This document shows, one piece after another, positions 25,887 through 33,561 of a stretch of DNA of 64,000 nt. The stretch covers positions 124,001 to 188,000 of the forward strand of contig NZ_CP046884.1 in NCBI RefSeq assembly GCF_014522205.1, given 5' to 3'. A program made the position numbers and the translations under genes. This DNA is from Corynebacterium poyangense (GTDB taxonomy: Bacteria; Actinomycetota; Actinomycetes; Mycobacteriales; Mycobacteriaceae). Below the pieces are notes generated by a model. That model had not been told where the DNA came from, made no database searches, and worked only from the letters and a program-made list of their open reading frames with translations. Numbering within the stretch: position 1 is the first letter of the stretch; every line of letters starts with the position of its first letter.

Positions 25887-26063
25887 AGGCGCATCGGCGT
25901 TTTTCAGGCTGACACGCTGCGTCACACCCTACTACAAAGACGACGGAAAGCTAGTGGTAGCTAACCCTAGAGCGGAAATTGGACACTGAAGCTCAGGAGC
26001 TTGACAGCTACTGACCTGGATCAGAAGGAAATGGGGGTCAAAGGTGTTAGGTGGTACGGGTGC
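25887..26063 (-). promoter_or_regulatory. ykoE promoter region
   Basis: No gene here. It lies between the symporter stop and the riboswitch. A -10-like TAGGGT (minus strand, about 25925-25930) sits just upstream of the aptamer. The palindrome AAGCTC-AG-GAGCTT near 25988-26001 could be a weak symporter terminator or an operator; nothing more can be supported. Confidence 0.35.
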
Positions 26064-27389
26064 TCATGATGAAGACACCGTTGGTGCTGCCTGCAGATCC
26101 TTTCCGCGCTTCCACACCTCACGGTCTAGGATTCCGGCTCGGTGTGACACCACGGCTGCTACCAGAGCTTGACCAGTGACGTTGGTTGCCGTCCGGCCCA
26201 TATCAATGATGGGTTCAATAGCTAGGAGGAGTCCTGCACCCGCAAGAGGTAGACCGAGGGTGGAGAGAGTCAGCGTAAGCATAACGACGGCACCTGTTGT
26301 GCCGGCGGTAGCTGCTGAACCGATCACCGAGACCACGATGATGAGAAGATAATCCACCGCAGAAAGATCAACGCCAAAGAATTGGGCGACGAAAAGAGCA
26401 GCAACCGCTGGATAAATAGAGGCGCACCCATCCATTTTTGTGGTCGCCCCAAGCGGGATAGCGAAAGAGGCATAGGAAGAAGGAACTCCAAGAGCCTGTT
26501 CGCTGACTCGTTGAGTCACCGGCATGACTCCCATGGAAGACCGGGTAATAAAGCCGAGGGAAGTCACCGGCCAGACTCGACGATAAAACTCGATGGGGGA
26601 AAGTCCGTGGATTTTCAGAATAGCTGGGTAGATCAGGAGCAGAACCAAAGCCAAACCTACATAGATGGCGAGGACAAATTTCCCGAGGCTGCCTAATGCA
26701 CTCCAACCGTAGGCGGCGACGGCGTGTCCGATGAGTGCTGCGGTGCCTATGGGGGCGAGACGGATAATCCACCACAGAATCACTTGGACCACGGAGAGGA
26801 ATGATTCCGTGAAGTGAAGAAACGGCTCAGCGGCTTTACCTGCTTTGACTGAAGCTATGCCAATAGCTAAAGACACCACCAGGATCTGAAGCACGTTGAA
26901 ACTAAGGGATACGCCGGATTCGGAAACCTTTGCGCTAAGTCCAAGGATATTGACCGGAACGATGGAGTTGAGGAAACCAAACCATGATCCGATAGTTGAT
27001 GGTTCTGCAGCGTTTCCTGGGTTAACGCTGGTACCAACCCCCGGTTTCATGACCGCTCCAACTAATAAGCCGGCAAGCACGGAGAAGAAGGCAGTGATCA
27101 TAAACCACCAAATAGTTGATAGCGCTAGTTTGGCGGCGTTGCTGACTTCTCGTAGTTTTGCGACGGAGGTTACCACCGCAGCAAAGACGAGCGCGGGAAC
27201 CATGACTCTGAGGAGTTGAACATAGGTATCTCCCACCCAGGAAAGACACGTACTTAGCCAATTATCGGGCTCGCTGCTGTGAGGGCTAAGAGAACGGGCA
27301 ATAAACCCGAGGATAAGCCCGATGATGAGACCATAGATGACCTGGGCACCGAACCCGGTGGCCCAGCCATGACGCTTCTGCTGCGACAC
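26064..27389 (-). CDS. Dicarboxylate/amino acid:cation symporter (SDF family)
   Basis: A 441-residue member of the Na+/H+-dicarboxylate/glutamate symporter family. Family marks are FITRSSMGVMPVTQ (re-entrant loop 1), FAIPLGATTKMDGCA (the Asn-Met-Asp-Gly-type sodium site, here Lys-Met-Asp-Gly) and AIEPIIDMGRTATNVTGQA (TM8). It starts at GTG 27389 with GAGGGAG five bases upstream. Substrates may be C4-dicarboxylates, glutamate or cystine; the sequence alone does not decide. Confidence 0.85.
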   Translation of the reverse strand: MSQQKRHGWATGFGAQVIYGLIIGLILGFIARSLSPHSSEPDNWLSTCLSWVGDTYVQLLRVMVPALVFAAVVTSVAKLREVSNAAKLALSTIWWFMITAFFSVLAGLLVGAVMKPGVGTSVNPGNAAEPSTIGSWFGFLNSIVPVNILGLSAKVSESGVSLSFNVLQILVVSLAIGIASVKAGKAAEPFLHFTESFLSVVQVILWWIIRLAPIGTAALIGHAVAAYGWSALGSLGKFVLAIYVGLALVLLLIYPAILKIHGLSPIEFYRRVWPVTSLGFITRSSMGVMPVTQRVSEQALGVPSSYASFAIPLGATTKMDGCASIYPAVAALFVAQFFGVDLSAVDYLLIIVVSVIGSAATAGTTGAVVMLTLTLSTLGLPLAGAGLLLAIEPIIDMGRTATNVTGQALVAAVVSHRAGILDREVWKRGKDLQAAPTVSSS

Positions 27390-27550
27390 GTGTTCTCCCT
27401 CTACTCATGAGTAATTGATGGTGGGAACGCTTCTGGCATTCTTGATGTCCAACGTCAGGTGTCGGGCATATCATTCCCTAGACCTAAGTATTGTGACCAA
27501 GTTAACCAAGTAGACTAGTAAAAACATACTACTCTGTCTATTAGTGGAGG

Positions 27551-27608
27551 CGCGATAAACCCCTTCCCAAGGACGGTAGGTGTCGGTACCGCAGGGAAGG
27601 GGATCGCG
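27551..27608. other. Long imperfect hairpin between the small-peptide operon and the symporter
   Basis: CGCGAT (27551-27556) pairs with ATCGCG (27603-27608), then after an AAA bulge CCCCTTCCC (27560-27568) pairs with GGGAAGGGG (27594-27602). An inner CGGTA/TACCG is also possible. It may end the upstream operon or be part of a small RNA. No T-run follows on either strand. The rest of 27390-27690 holds the symporter promoter region (with a CTTGGTTAACTTGG repeat near 27500) and no gene. Confidence 0.5.
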
Positions 27609-27690
27609 AAGAGAACCGAATAAGTAGAGTTCGATAAGCCTCCTCGAACGTTGAGATATGTGTCTTTTTTAAGCCGAGTTACCCGAGCCC

Positions 27691-27810
27691 TTAGCTCAGA
27701 GCGCCGAAGATTTTCCCAATTCCACCCAAAATGGTGGTAACAATCTTCACTGCGAAATCAAGGGCGTCGGAGTCAAAGTAACCAGGGAAAGGTTGCTGTC
27801 CAGTAGGCAT
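27691..27810 (-). CDS. 39-residue amphipathic peptide, candidate mycomembrane channel former
   Basis: ATG 27810 to TAA 27691 encodes 39 residues, with AAGGA six bases upstream. The N-terminus is polar (MPTGQQPFPGYFDSDAL) and the rest is one amphipathic helix rich in Ile, Val, Gly and Lys, ending KIFGALS. There is no signal peptide. Length and design match corynebacterial PorA/PorH-type channel peptides (roughly 40-60 residues, no leader), but no residue-level match is claimed. It is the last gene of a four-gene minus-strand run with two secreted proteins and another small peptide. Function is inferred. Confidence 0.6.
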   Translation of the reverse strand: MPTGQQPFPGYFDSDALDFAVKIVTTILGGIGKIFGALS

Positions 27811-27863
27811 GAGGATCCTTTCAAGAATGAGTAATGAAAATCAAAGACCAGTGAGTGGGGAAA

Positions 27864-28493
27864 TTACTCCGCTTGGCCGATGGTGATTATGGAATCCGGG
27901 TTGGAGTAATCCTTGTACTTGGTCAACGGAGCTACCCGCTCACAATTGAGAACGCACTTGGGATCAACCTTGTTCGGTCGGCCGTCGCGACGAATGTCAT
28001 TGGCGTTATATACCGCCGGAGCGGCAACAATGCGTTCGCCTACCTGAGCCCGTGACGGGAACTCGATACGCAGGTCAATATGGAGTTCACCCTGTGCAGT
28101 GGCCTGATAGGTCTGCCAGGTGTACACGCCCCAATCTGCACCGTTATCAGCGGTTCGCAGAGTCACCCGGACGGTGTAATACTGTCCTGGGGTGTAGCCG
28201 GTAGCTACGGTCTGAACTCGCCCGTAATAGGGGCCTTTACCCGCATTAGCCTTTTCCAAGAACGGAATGACGTGGTCGCCATCGCCAGCGTCAGTAAAAG
28301 TTACCGGGCCAAATTTTCCTTCAGCATGATCCGGCTTGACATCTGCTTCATTCACCTGGGTCGGATCCCAAAATGGACGTCCTCCCCCGGGGCCACTGCT
28401 TCCCAGTAGGTCTGCTGAAGCAACTCCGTGAGCGGCGATGCTACCGCTAAAAGCTAGCGCCAAAATAGCGCTTGCGGTGCGACGGAACTTCAT
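27864..28493 (-). CDS. Secreted protein of unknown function
   Basis: A 209-residue protein with a clear signal peptide (MKFRRTASAILALAFSGSIA, cut after about Ala27). The mature part is polar. Its middle (about 90-150: YYGRVQTVATGYTPGQYYTV, then VYTWQTYQATAQGELHIDL) looks beta-rich. Two cysteines, in KCVLNCERV near the C-terminus, are only four residues apart. No known family is recognised. AAAGGAG lies between the stop of the 48-residue peptide gene and this ATG, 15 bases apart, so they are co-translated. Position among candidate mycomembrane peptides suggests a cell-envelope role. Confidence 0.75.
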   Translation of the reverse strand: MKFRRTASAILALAFSGSIAAHGVASADLLGSSGPGGGRPFWDPTQVNEADVKPDHAEGKFGPVTFTDAGDGDHVIPFLEKANAGKGPYYGRVQTVATGYTPGQYYTVRVTLRTADNGADWGVYTWQTYQATAQGELHIDLRIEFPSRAQVGERIVAAPAVYNANDIRRDGRPNKVDPKCVLNCERVAPLTKYKDYSNPDSIITIGQAE

Positions 28494-28508
28494 CGGTCTT
28501 AATCTCCT

Positions 28509-28655
28509 TTATACGATGCCTGCAGCGAAACCGAGCATGGCTTTAATGACCTCGACGAGGGAGGGTCCTACCTCAGATCCCCAGTGCAAGATGGGAAGTG
28601 GATCAGTGGTGGGGTCCAGGGCCAAACCGTCATTGGGGTTAGTGTCAGCACCCAT
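28509..28655 (-). CDS. 48-residue acidic/amphipathic small protein
   Basis: ATG 28655, with AAGGAGAG four bases upstream, to TAA at 28509. The first 25 residues are polar and acidic (MGADTNPNDGLALDPTTDPL). The second half, from VGPSLVEVIKAMLGFAAGIV, is a single amphipathic/hydrophobic helix. There is no signal peptide. It is followed after 15 bases by the secreted 209-residue protein. Size and layout resemble leaderless corynebacterial channel peptides such as PorH, but this is a structural analogy rather than recognised homology. Confidence 0.6.
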   Translation of the reverse strand: MGADTNPNDGLALDPTTDPLPILHWGSEVGPSLVEVIKAMLGFAAGIV

Positions 28656-28697
28656 GAATCTCTCCTTGAGCTGTAGTGTGGACGTTTCTGGTTACTC

Positions 28698-29027
28698 TTA
28701 GCCAGCGAGGGCGGTGACCAGGCCGATGATGGACTGAGCCAAGGAACCGAGGGTGTTGATGACGCCGGTGATGTCCTTGAAGTCGATTTCAGAGGACAGA
28801 GCGCTCAGTTTGTCGGAAGAACCGGTGTTGCCGAGGGAGGAGCTGCCGTCGCCGAAGCTGGAGCCGGACTCGGTTCCGGTGGTGGTTCCAGTGGTGGTGC
28901 CGGTGGTCGGAGTGGACACAGCGGCGGTCTCGCTGGCGGGGGTGGTCTCAGCGGCGGTTGCGGTAGCTACTCCAAAGGAAGCGGAAGCGGCGATCAAACC
29001 AGCTGCGACGGCGTTGCGAATCTTCAT
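28698..29027 (-). CDS. Small secreted Thr/Ser-rich protein with amphipathic C-terminus
   Basis: A 109-residue protein. MKIRNAVAAGLIAASASFGV begins a signal peptide cut near residue 26. A Thr-rich repeat (PTTGTTTGTTTGTE, about 40-53) and a Ser/Gly stretch follow. The final 35 residues (DFKDITGVINTLGSLAQSII...) form an amphipathic helix. ATG 29027 is chosen because AGAGG lies eight bases upstream; a longer frame to 29084 adds a non-conserved lead. It is the first gene of the four-gene small-protein operon. The Thr tract may be glycosylated or spacer-like (inference). Confidence 0.72.
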   Translation of the reverse strand: MKIRNAVAAGLIAASASFGVATATAAETTPASETAAVSTPTTGTTTGTTTGTESGSSFGDGSSSLGNTGSSDKLSALSSEIDFKDITGVINTLGSLAQSIIGLVTALAG

Positions 29028-29360
29028 GGAAAAACCTCTTTCATAAGCTTGTTTGTCAAGAACTGGACTCATGTTAAGTGGCAAAGATGGCGTTGCACTA
29101 CGGTCGAAAGGCCCAAGTTTGTGGTTACTTTAGATACCTCAAACTCGTAGCTAGGGGGTCAAAGGTTACCTGTCTGATCTCCTTTCGGCCATAGGGCAGC
29201 CTAATAGTTGCAGCTTAAAAAATTACGGTTCGCAAAATTACCCCGTCGGTTTCGTAGCGAGGTGTAGTGGGGAAGGGGTCAAAATTTTTAAAAAATCTTT
29301 TCGTGCCCTAGTATTGGTGCGGTAGGTGATGTATCAACAAAGATAGTAGGGAGGAATTTT
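29028..29360. promoter_or_regulatory. Divergent promoter region of the small-protein operon and the 132-residue protein gene
   Basis: A 333-base AT-rich gap without a gene. GGGGTCAAA occurs twice, near 29156 and 29275. On the minus strand TATCTAAAG near 29130 may be a -10 for the peptide operon, leaving a leader of roughly 90 bases. On the plus strand TAGTAT near 29311 is a candidate -10. A GGGAGGA ribosome site precedes 29361. Confidence 0.4.
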
Positions 29361-29759
29361 ATGTCTCTTTCTAGTGGTATTTTGCGCGGAATCACGGGAG
29401 CCTATCTTCTTCAGTCCGGCTGGAGTCTTAAGGATCTTCCTGAAGAAGCCGCCAAGGGATTGCAGGATTTTGCTGCTACGGGTGTACCGCAGATGAAGAA
29501 ACTTAGCCCCGCGCAATTCCGGCAATTTGTTGCCTATTCTCAGCTAGGAATTGGTGGGGCGCTGCTGGCTCCAGTGGTTCCTAAAAAACTAGCGGCACTG
29601 GGCTTAGCTGGTTTTAGCGCTGGTTTGTTAAGTATCTATTTCCGAAATCAAGACATGACCCAGGCAGATGGTATTCGCCCGAGCGAAGCCGGTCTATCTC
29701 TTTCTAAAGATGTGTGGCTAGCAGCTATTGCTGGTGCACTCTTGGTTGATAAGTCCTAG
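29361..29759 (+). CDS. Small hypothetical membrane-associated protein
   Basis: A 132-residue protein with GGGAGGA before its ATG. It contains LGIGGALLAPVVPKKLAALGLAGFSAGLLSIYF split over two hydrophobic stretches (about 65-95) and a final hydrophobic segment (WLAAIAGALLV), so two or three membrane passes are likely. No catalytic motif is visible; the family is not recognised. It ends four bases inside the convergent DNA glycosylase gene. Confidence 0.7.
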   Translation: MSLSSGILRGITGAYLLQSGWSLKDLPEEAAKGLQDFAATGVPQMKKLSPAQFRQFVAYSQLGIGGALLAPVVPKKLAALGLAGFSAGLLSIYFRNQDMTQADGIRPSEAGLSLSKDVWLAAIAGALLVDKS

Positions 29760-30358
29760 CTCAGGGTAGGTCGGCGACGTGAGCGACTGACACTAGGTTC
29801 CCCGGGAATCCAAAATCGCAGCGGGGCTTCGGTGTTACGGCTAATGCCTATTCGGGGCCCACAGGCCCATTCCGGTTGACTGGTGGGAGCCGAGATCCAA
29901 AAACTCTGGGGATCGTCGTGGGGAAGTTGGGAAACGAGTGCGTGGTTATCACTGAGGGTAAGACCTAGGGCTGAGCCGAGATTGCCGGGACCTTGGGCAA
30001 GCCGGTGATAATGGGAAGGGGTATCGGGCAGCTGCCGGCGTCGGAATGCCTCCGCGTGGCCAGACATGACTTCCCCGGCTCGTAATAAACAGCCGTGCCC
30101 AACCCCTTCTGGGCCGCAGGTAATATTGCCTGCGCGGTGTATTCCATAGGAAAGGTACACATACATGTGGCCTCCGGGCCCAAACATGGCGGCGTTGCGT
30201 TGGGTAAGGCCTCGAAAGGAATGGGCGGCAGGGTCATCTGCTCCTAGATAAGCCTCGATCTCGGTCAGCCGCAAGGAAACACCGTTATGGTGCAGGATGC
30301 TTCCCAAAAGGAGCGGAGCAACCTGGTCGGCGGGCAAGAAAAAGTCAATAGCTACCAT
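29756..30358 (-). CDS. DNA-3-methyladenine glycosylase (AAG/MPG family)
   Basis: A 200-residue protein with the AAG fold signatures: TEIEAYLGADDPAAHSFRG, RNAAMFGPGGHMYVYLSYG (the intercalating/catalytic region) and GCLLRAGE, then AQGPGNLGSALGL. It removes alkylated and deaminated purines by hydrolysis of the N-glycosidic bond. Length is normal; the C-terminus is a basic SVSRSRRRPTLS tail overlapping the convergent gene. It is monocistronic. Confidence 0.9.
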   Translation of the reverse strand: MVAIDFFLPADQVAPLLLGSILHHNGVSLRLTEIEAYLGADDPAAHSFRGLTQRNAAMFGPGGHMYVYLSYGIHRAGNITCGPEGVGHGCLLRAGEVMSGHAEAFRRRQLPDTPSHYHRLAQGPGNLGSALGLTLSDNHALVSQLPHDDPQSFWISAPTSQPEWACGPRIGISRNTEAPLRFWIPGEPSVSRSRRRPTLS

Positions 30359-30405
30359 GGTTGTGATTAGTGTAGCTGCCGAAAGGCAGAGAAAGAAGCA
30401 AGGAT

Positions 30406-30990
30406 ATGAATTTTCTCAACGTTCAAGAAGCAATTGATCAGCGCCGTGCGGTGCGCTCTTATACTGCCGAGGTTCCTAGCAACGAGGTCATTGCTGAAGT
30501 AGCTCGCCTAGCCCTCGAAGCTCCGAGTGCTTTTAATATTCAAATGCGCGATCTCGTTGTTGTTCGAGACACCGAGCAGAAACAAAAGCTGTTTGACGCC
30601 TCTGGTCAACAGCAGTTCTTAGACGCGCCCGTGGTTTTTGTCTGCGTGGGGCGCAGCGAAGTAATGCCGGATGATGCAGAAGACATTCTTGGAGCGGAGC
30701 GAGTCGCCGGTATCGGCGGAATTCGCTCTCGGATGAGCGAATCCGCCCTCCGTGAGGCTGGGCTAAAAGATGCCCTCTTGCTAGCTGGATTCCTCTTGGT
30801 GGCAGCTCAGTCCGTGGGCTTGGCTACAAGTCCGACGACTGGCTGGGACGAAGAAAAAGTGAAAGCTGCTATCGGCTTGGCCGGGCGTAGTGATCGCTCC
30901 ATCGGATTAGTGGTAGCGGCCGGATACCCCAATGAAGCTCCGACTCACCCGGGGCGTGCAGCTAACCGGCTTGTAGCAGAATCTTTCTAA
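30406..30990 (+). CDS. Nitroreductase-family protein
   Basis: A 194-residue FMN-binding fold: RRAVRSYTAEVPSNEVI at the N-terminus (Arg-Arg-Ser FMN phosphate loop), APSAFNIQ near 41-48, and a long linker to LLLAGFLLVAAQSVGLATSPTTGW. These enzymes use NAD(P)H to reduce nitro, quinone or enone groups. ATG 30406 has a good AAGGA site. It is followed by a 236-base structured leader before an MFS gene; whether the two are co-transcribed is unclear. Confidence 0.8.
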   Translation: MNFLNVQEAIDQRRAVRSYTAEVPSNEVIAEVARLALEAPSAFNIQMRDLVVVRDTEQKQKLFDASGQQQFLDAPVVFVCVGRSEVMPDDAEDILGAERVAGIGGIRSRMSESALREAGLKDALLLAGFLLVAAQSVGLATSPTTGWDEEKVKAAIGLAGRSDRSIGLVVAAGYPNEAPTHPGRAANRLVAESF

Positions 30991-31020
30991 AGATATTCCG
31001 ACAAATTTTGCTACAGTAAG

Positions 31021-31226
31021 CAAAAGCCCTAGTAGTCTTCTCCGCGGTGACACCGCGGACCTTGAGTGTCGGGGAGAACACCCTATGACGGCATAAATGG
31101 TTGATACCTAGCGGGCGAGTGGACAATAAAGTCCCGCCCCAATAACAACCATGCCGTCGTTTCGTGGGGCGTTATTGTTCATCGCTGTTTTTTGGCGAGA
31201 GCGGCCCTGTTTATCAAGGGATAACA
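31021..31226 (+). other. Structured leader upstream of the MFS gene
   Basis: Several strong stems are visible. CCGCGGT-gac-ACCGCGG (31042-31058) is nested in TTCTCC/GGAGAA. GACGGC-ataa-ATGGTTG (31087-31103) pairs with CAACCAT-GCCGTC (31146-31158) and encloses GGGC..GGAC-aataaa-GTCC.GCCC (31113-31139). CAATAAC (31140-31146) could alternatively pair with GTTATTG (31171-31177), followed by a T6 run at 31188. The ribosome site AAGGG is itself in a CCCT/AGGG hairpin. It looks like a cis-regulatory RNA, but no known class is recognised. Confidence 0.5.
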
Positions 31227-32393
31227 ATGTATCCGACACTCACATTCTATTTGTGCATCACGGGGACTAACCTTCTCGATGGGATCCTCGGCAGCTATAT
31301 CATCATGTCTGCGGCAGCTTCCGGGGCATCACCAGCCGTGGTTGGCCTAATATCAGCAGCCGCTGTCGCCCCCTGGCTTTTTAGTCTGTTGCTCGGCACC
31401 GTCCTCGACCACCTAGGCGCTTCTAGGGTCTTGCGCATAGTCACATTCATCCGGCCCACAGCGATAGGGCTGATAGCCCTCTGTCATTGGATCTCCCAGT
31501 TTCCTCCCGACTGGTCATTTCTGCTTTGGGTAGTGCTGGCACTCATCAATGGTGCAGTAGATATGGCAACAGACATCTCAGCCCAAACCTACCTCGGCCA
31601 GTGCGTTCCTCCGGCTCAATTGGTACGAAGCTATGGCCTTCTCAGCAGTATCCAGGTAGTGTGCGCCTCGCTACTCGCTCCCGCTGTGGTTGGGTTCCTC
31701 GTCACTATTCCTTTCTCCTGGGTGGTAGGTGGAGCTGCACTAGGCGCACTACTCATGGTGTTCCCGGCGTTGACCCTGAACCAGCCAGCTCCAATAATCA
31801 CGGAACCTCTTTCTCCGCAGTTGGCTGGTGCTGGCCTTAAAGCCTTGTGGCAGAACAACTGGCTCCGCAGAACAGCACTGAGCGTCAGCACCCTGAATAT
31901 CATGAATTCTGCTGCCGGAGCAGTCGGAATGGTTTATCTTCTCCAAGAGCTTCACATCAAACCAGAGCATCTAGGAATAGTGTGGTCCTTAGTAGGAGTA
32001 GCCTCTGCTGCCGGTGGCTACCTTGCCGGAAAACTCAGCACCGCACTGGGTTTTTCAGCCGCGGTATTTCTTGGTGCAACTGCTCTGGTTCTTAGTGACG
32101 CCGCACTATTGCTCTCCGCCTCCTTATCATTCCTCGCCGCCACGTGGATACTCACCGGGTTCTTTACCCCCTTGTTCGCGGTAAACCTCATGAGTCAGCG
32201 TCAACGCAGTGTTCCCCTAATGGTCTTAGGAAGAGTCAACGCGGCGTTTCAGTTCTTAGGAATCGGTAGTGCACCTATTGGAAGCCTACTTGGTGGCTTC
32301 TGCGCCTCGGCGTGGGGAGTATGGCCAGTTCTTCTTGCAGTGTTCCTCATCAACGCGGTGACTTTATTAATCAACAAACCGTGGAGCCGCTAA
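31227..32393 (+). CDS. Major facilitator superfamily transporter
   Basis: A 388-residue protein with about 11-12 hydrophobic segments. LLGTVLDHLGASRVLRIVTF between helices 2 and 3 is the MFS loop (Gly-x-x-x-Asp-x-x-Gly). The nearest style is the drug/multidrug exporter group with DMATDISAQTYLGQCVPPAQLV. ATG 31227 is preceded by AAGGG at seven bases; a frame from 31164 would run through the leader structure. The substrate is unknown; the leader suggests control by a small molecule or by translation state. Confidence 0.82.
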   Translation: MYPTLTFYLCITGTNLLDGILGSYIIMSAAASGASPAVVGLISAAAVAPWLFSLLLGTVLDHLGASRVLRIVTFIRPTAIGLIALCHWISQFPPDWSFLLWVVLALINGAVDMATDISAQTYLGQCVPPAQLVRSYGLLSSIQVVCASLLAPAVVGFLVTIPFSWVVGGAALGALLMVFPALTLNQPAPIITEPLSPQLAGAGLKALWQNNWLRRTALSVSTLNIMNSAAGAVGMVYLLQELHIKPEHLGIVWSLVGVASAAGGYLAGKLSTALGFSAAVFLGATALVLSDAALLLSASLSFLAATWILTGFFTPLFAVNLMSQRQRSVPLMVLGRVNAAFQFLGIGSAPIGSLLGGFCASAWGVWPVLLAVFLINAVTLLINKPWSR

Positions 32394-32423
32394 CGATGCC
32401 TCCTGTGCCCCCATGACCTGTCT

Positions 32424-33479
32424 CTAGTTCTCGATAGCCAGTTGGTAAGGGTCTCTAAGTAGCTGATCAGAAGCTACTGCCCTCGCCACTGCCCGCACTA
32501 TTTCTTGATGGCTGGGAATAAGCCGAAACTGTGGTGGATGATCAATCTGTCGACGTACTGCAGCGGCGACATGATGGGCAATGTGAGGTGTCTCGGTGAA
32601 TTGAGAACCTGCAAGTACCATCGTTGTTGCTCCGGATTCCTCAATTATTTGGCAGGCAAGGTTACTGAGGTATGCCACGTCGTGAGGGTCATCCGGGTGT
32701 TGTGAGTGGTGGCGTAGTGAAAGTTCGGAGATGTGGGGAAGCAGAGTGACGTCATCTGCATGGGATACTGCCGCGCCGAGTGAGTCGTCGGCAAAAAATA
32801 CCGCGGTGGGAGTCGAGTGATTACTTGGTGGGGTGGATTGTAATTCGGCGGCTAAAATTGCTGGAACTGCTGCGGTGACGGTGATGGGGACCGAGAGTTT
32901 CTGCCCTAAGTGGCTAGTGAGGTGGAATTTATTCCAACCTAGATTTGGGGCAACAACGGTGCCTTCGTGGCTGACTACTCCGGATGTGGTGATCCCAACT
33001 CCAACGATCTTGGGTGCCGCGAACAGCCGTCCGCTAGCTAGTTCGCTAAGGTGTTGAATCCCAGATAGTAGTTGCTCAATTACCGTAGCGGGGGGAAGGG
33101 TAGCAATGGGAATACTTTTCGTGAACTCGGCAAGCACACCTCCGCGCAGGTTGTAGAGCGAGAAGTATGACCGCGAGGTCCCGATGGCTACTCCGACTAA
33201 AAAATAGTTCTTCGACGTCATCTCAACCGGAATAGCGGGTCGCCCCTGGCGTCGTGGACCGGGTGCCATGTCTACCTCTTGCACAAACCCGGTGTCGATC
33301 AACTTCATCAAGGTACGGGTGATGGTGGGTTGGGAGAGGTGGAGCTGCTCGGAAAAGTCTTTGCGCAATAGGTGGGGATTAAGCCGCAGCAGGTGAAGGC
33401 ATCGAGCCGCCGGTGTGTGGGGGCGGGTGAAAATCGACCCTGGATCTGGCCCGCGGAAACGGGAAGATACTGCGTGCAT
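32424..33479 (-). CDS. ROK-family-type transcriptional repressor (regulator-only)
   Basis: A 351-residue protein with an N-terminal winged helix: LLRKDFSEQLHLSQPTITRT then LMKLIDTGFVQEV (about 37-69). A ROK-like ASKHA domain follows (VGVAIGTSRSYFSLYNLRGG, VGVGITTSGVVSHEGTVV). The kinase glycine loop is altered and the ROK zinc motif (Cys-x-Cys-Gly-x2-Gly-Cys) is missing, so it is a regulator, not a kinase. ATG 33479 has no ribosome site, but TAGACT lies seven bases upstream, consistent with leaderless transcription. Nested inverted repeats upstream suggest autoregulation. Confidence 0.75.
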   Translation of the reverse strand: MHAVSSRFRGPDPGSIFTRPHTPAARCLHLLRLNPHLLRKDFSEQLHLSQPTITRTLMKLIDTGFVQEVDMAPGPRRQGRPAIPVEMTSKNYFLVGVAIGTSRSYFSLYNLRGGVLAEFTKSIPIATLPPATVIEQLLSGIQHLSELASGRLFAAPKIVGVGITTSGVVSHEGTVVAPNLGWNKFHLTSHLGQKLSVPITVTAAVPAILAAELQSTPPSNHSTPTAVFFADDSLGAAVSHADDVTLLPHISELSLRHHSQHPDDPHDVAYLSNLACQIIEESGATTMVLAGSQFTETPHIAHHVAAAVRRQIDHPPQFRLIPSHQEIVRAVARAVASDQLLRDPYQLAIEN

Positions 33480-33488
33480 ATAAAGCAG

Positions 33489-33546
33489 TCTAGAAAATAT
33501 AGACTGTTGAGTCTATTTAGGGTGGTCTATGCCACTATTTTCTAGA
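33489..33546. promoter_or_regulatory. Nested inverted repeats, probable ROK operator
   Basis: TCTAGAAAATA (33489-33499) and TATTTTCTAGA (33536-33546) are perfect 11-base inverted repeats. Between them ATAGACT-gttg-AGTCTAT (33499-33516) is a second perfect dyad, and GGTCTATG adds a third half-site. The block covers the minus-strand promoter of the ROK gene. Confidence 0.6.
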
Positions 33547-33561
33547 ACCGTGTTCGGCAAA

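Noticed and set aside
31021..31226. Known riboswitch classes (guanidine, fluoride, cobalamin, yybP, TPP) for the MFS leader
   Set aside because: None of the conserved sequence blocks I know for these classes could be placed; only secondary structure is clear.
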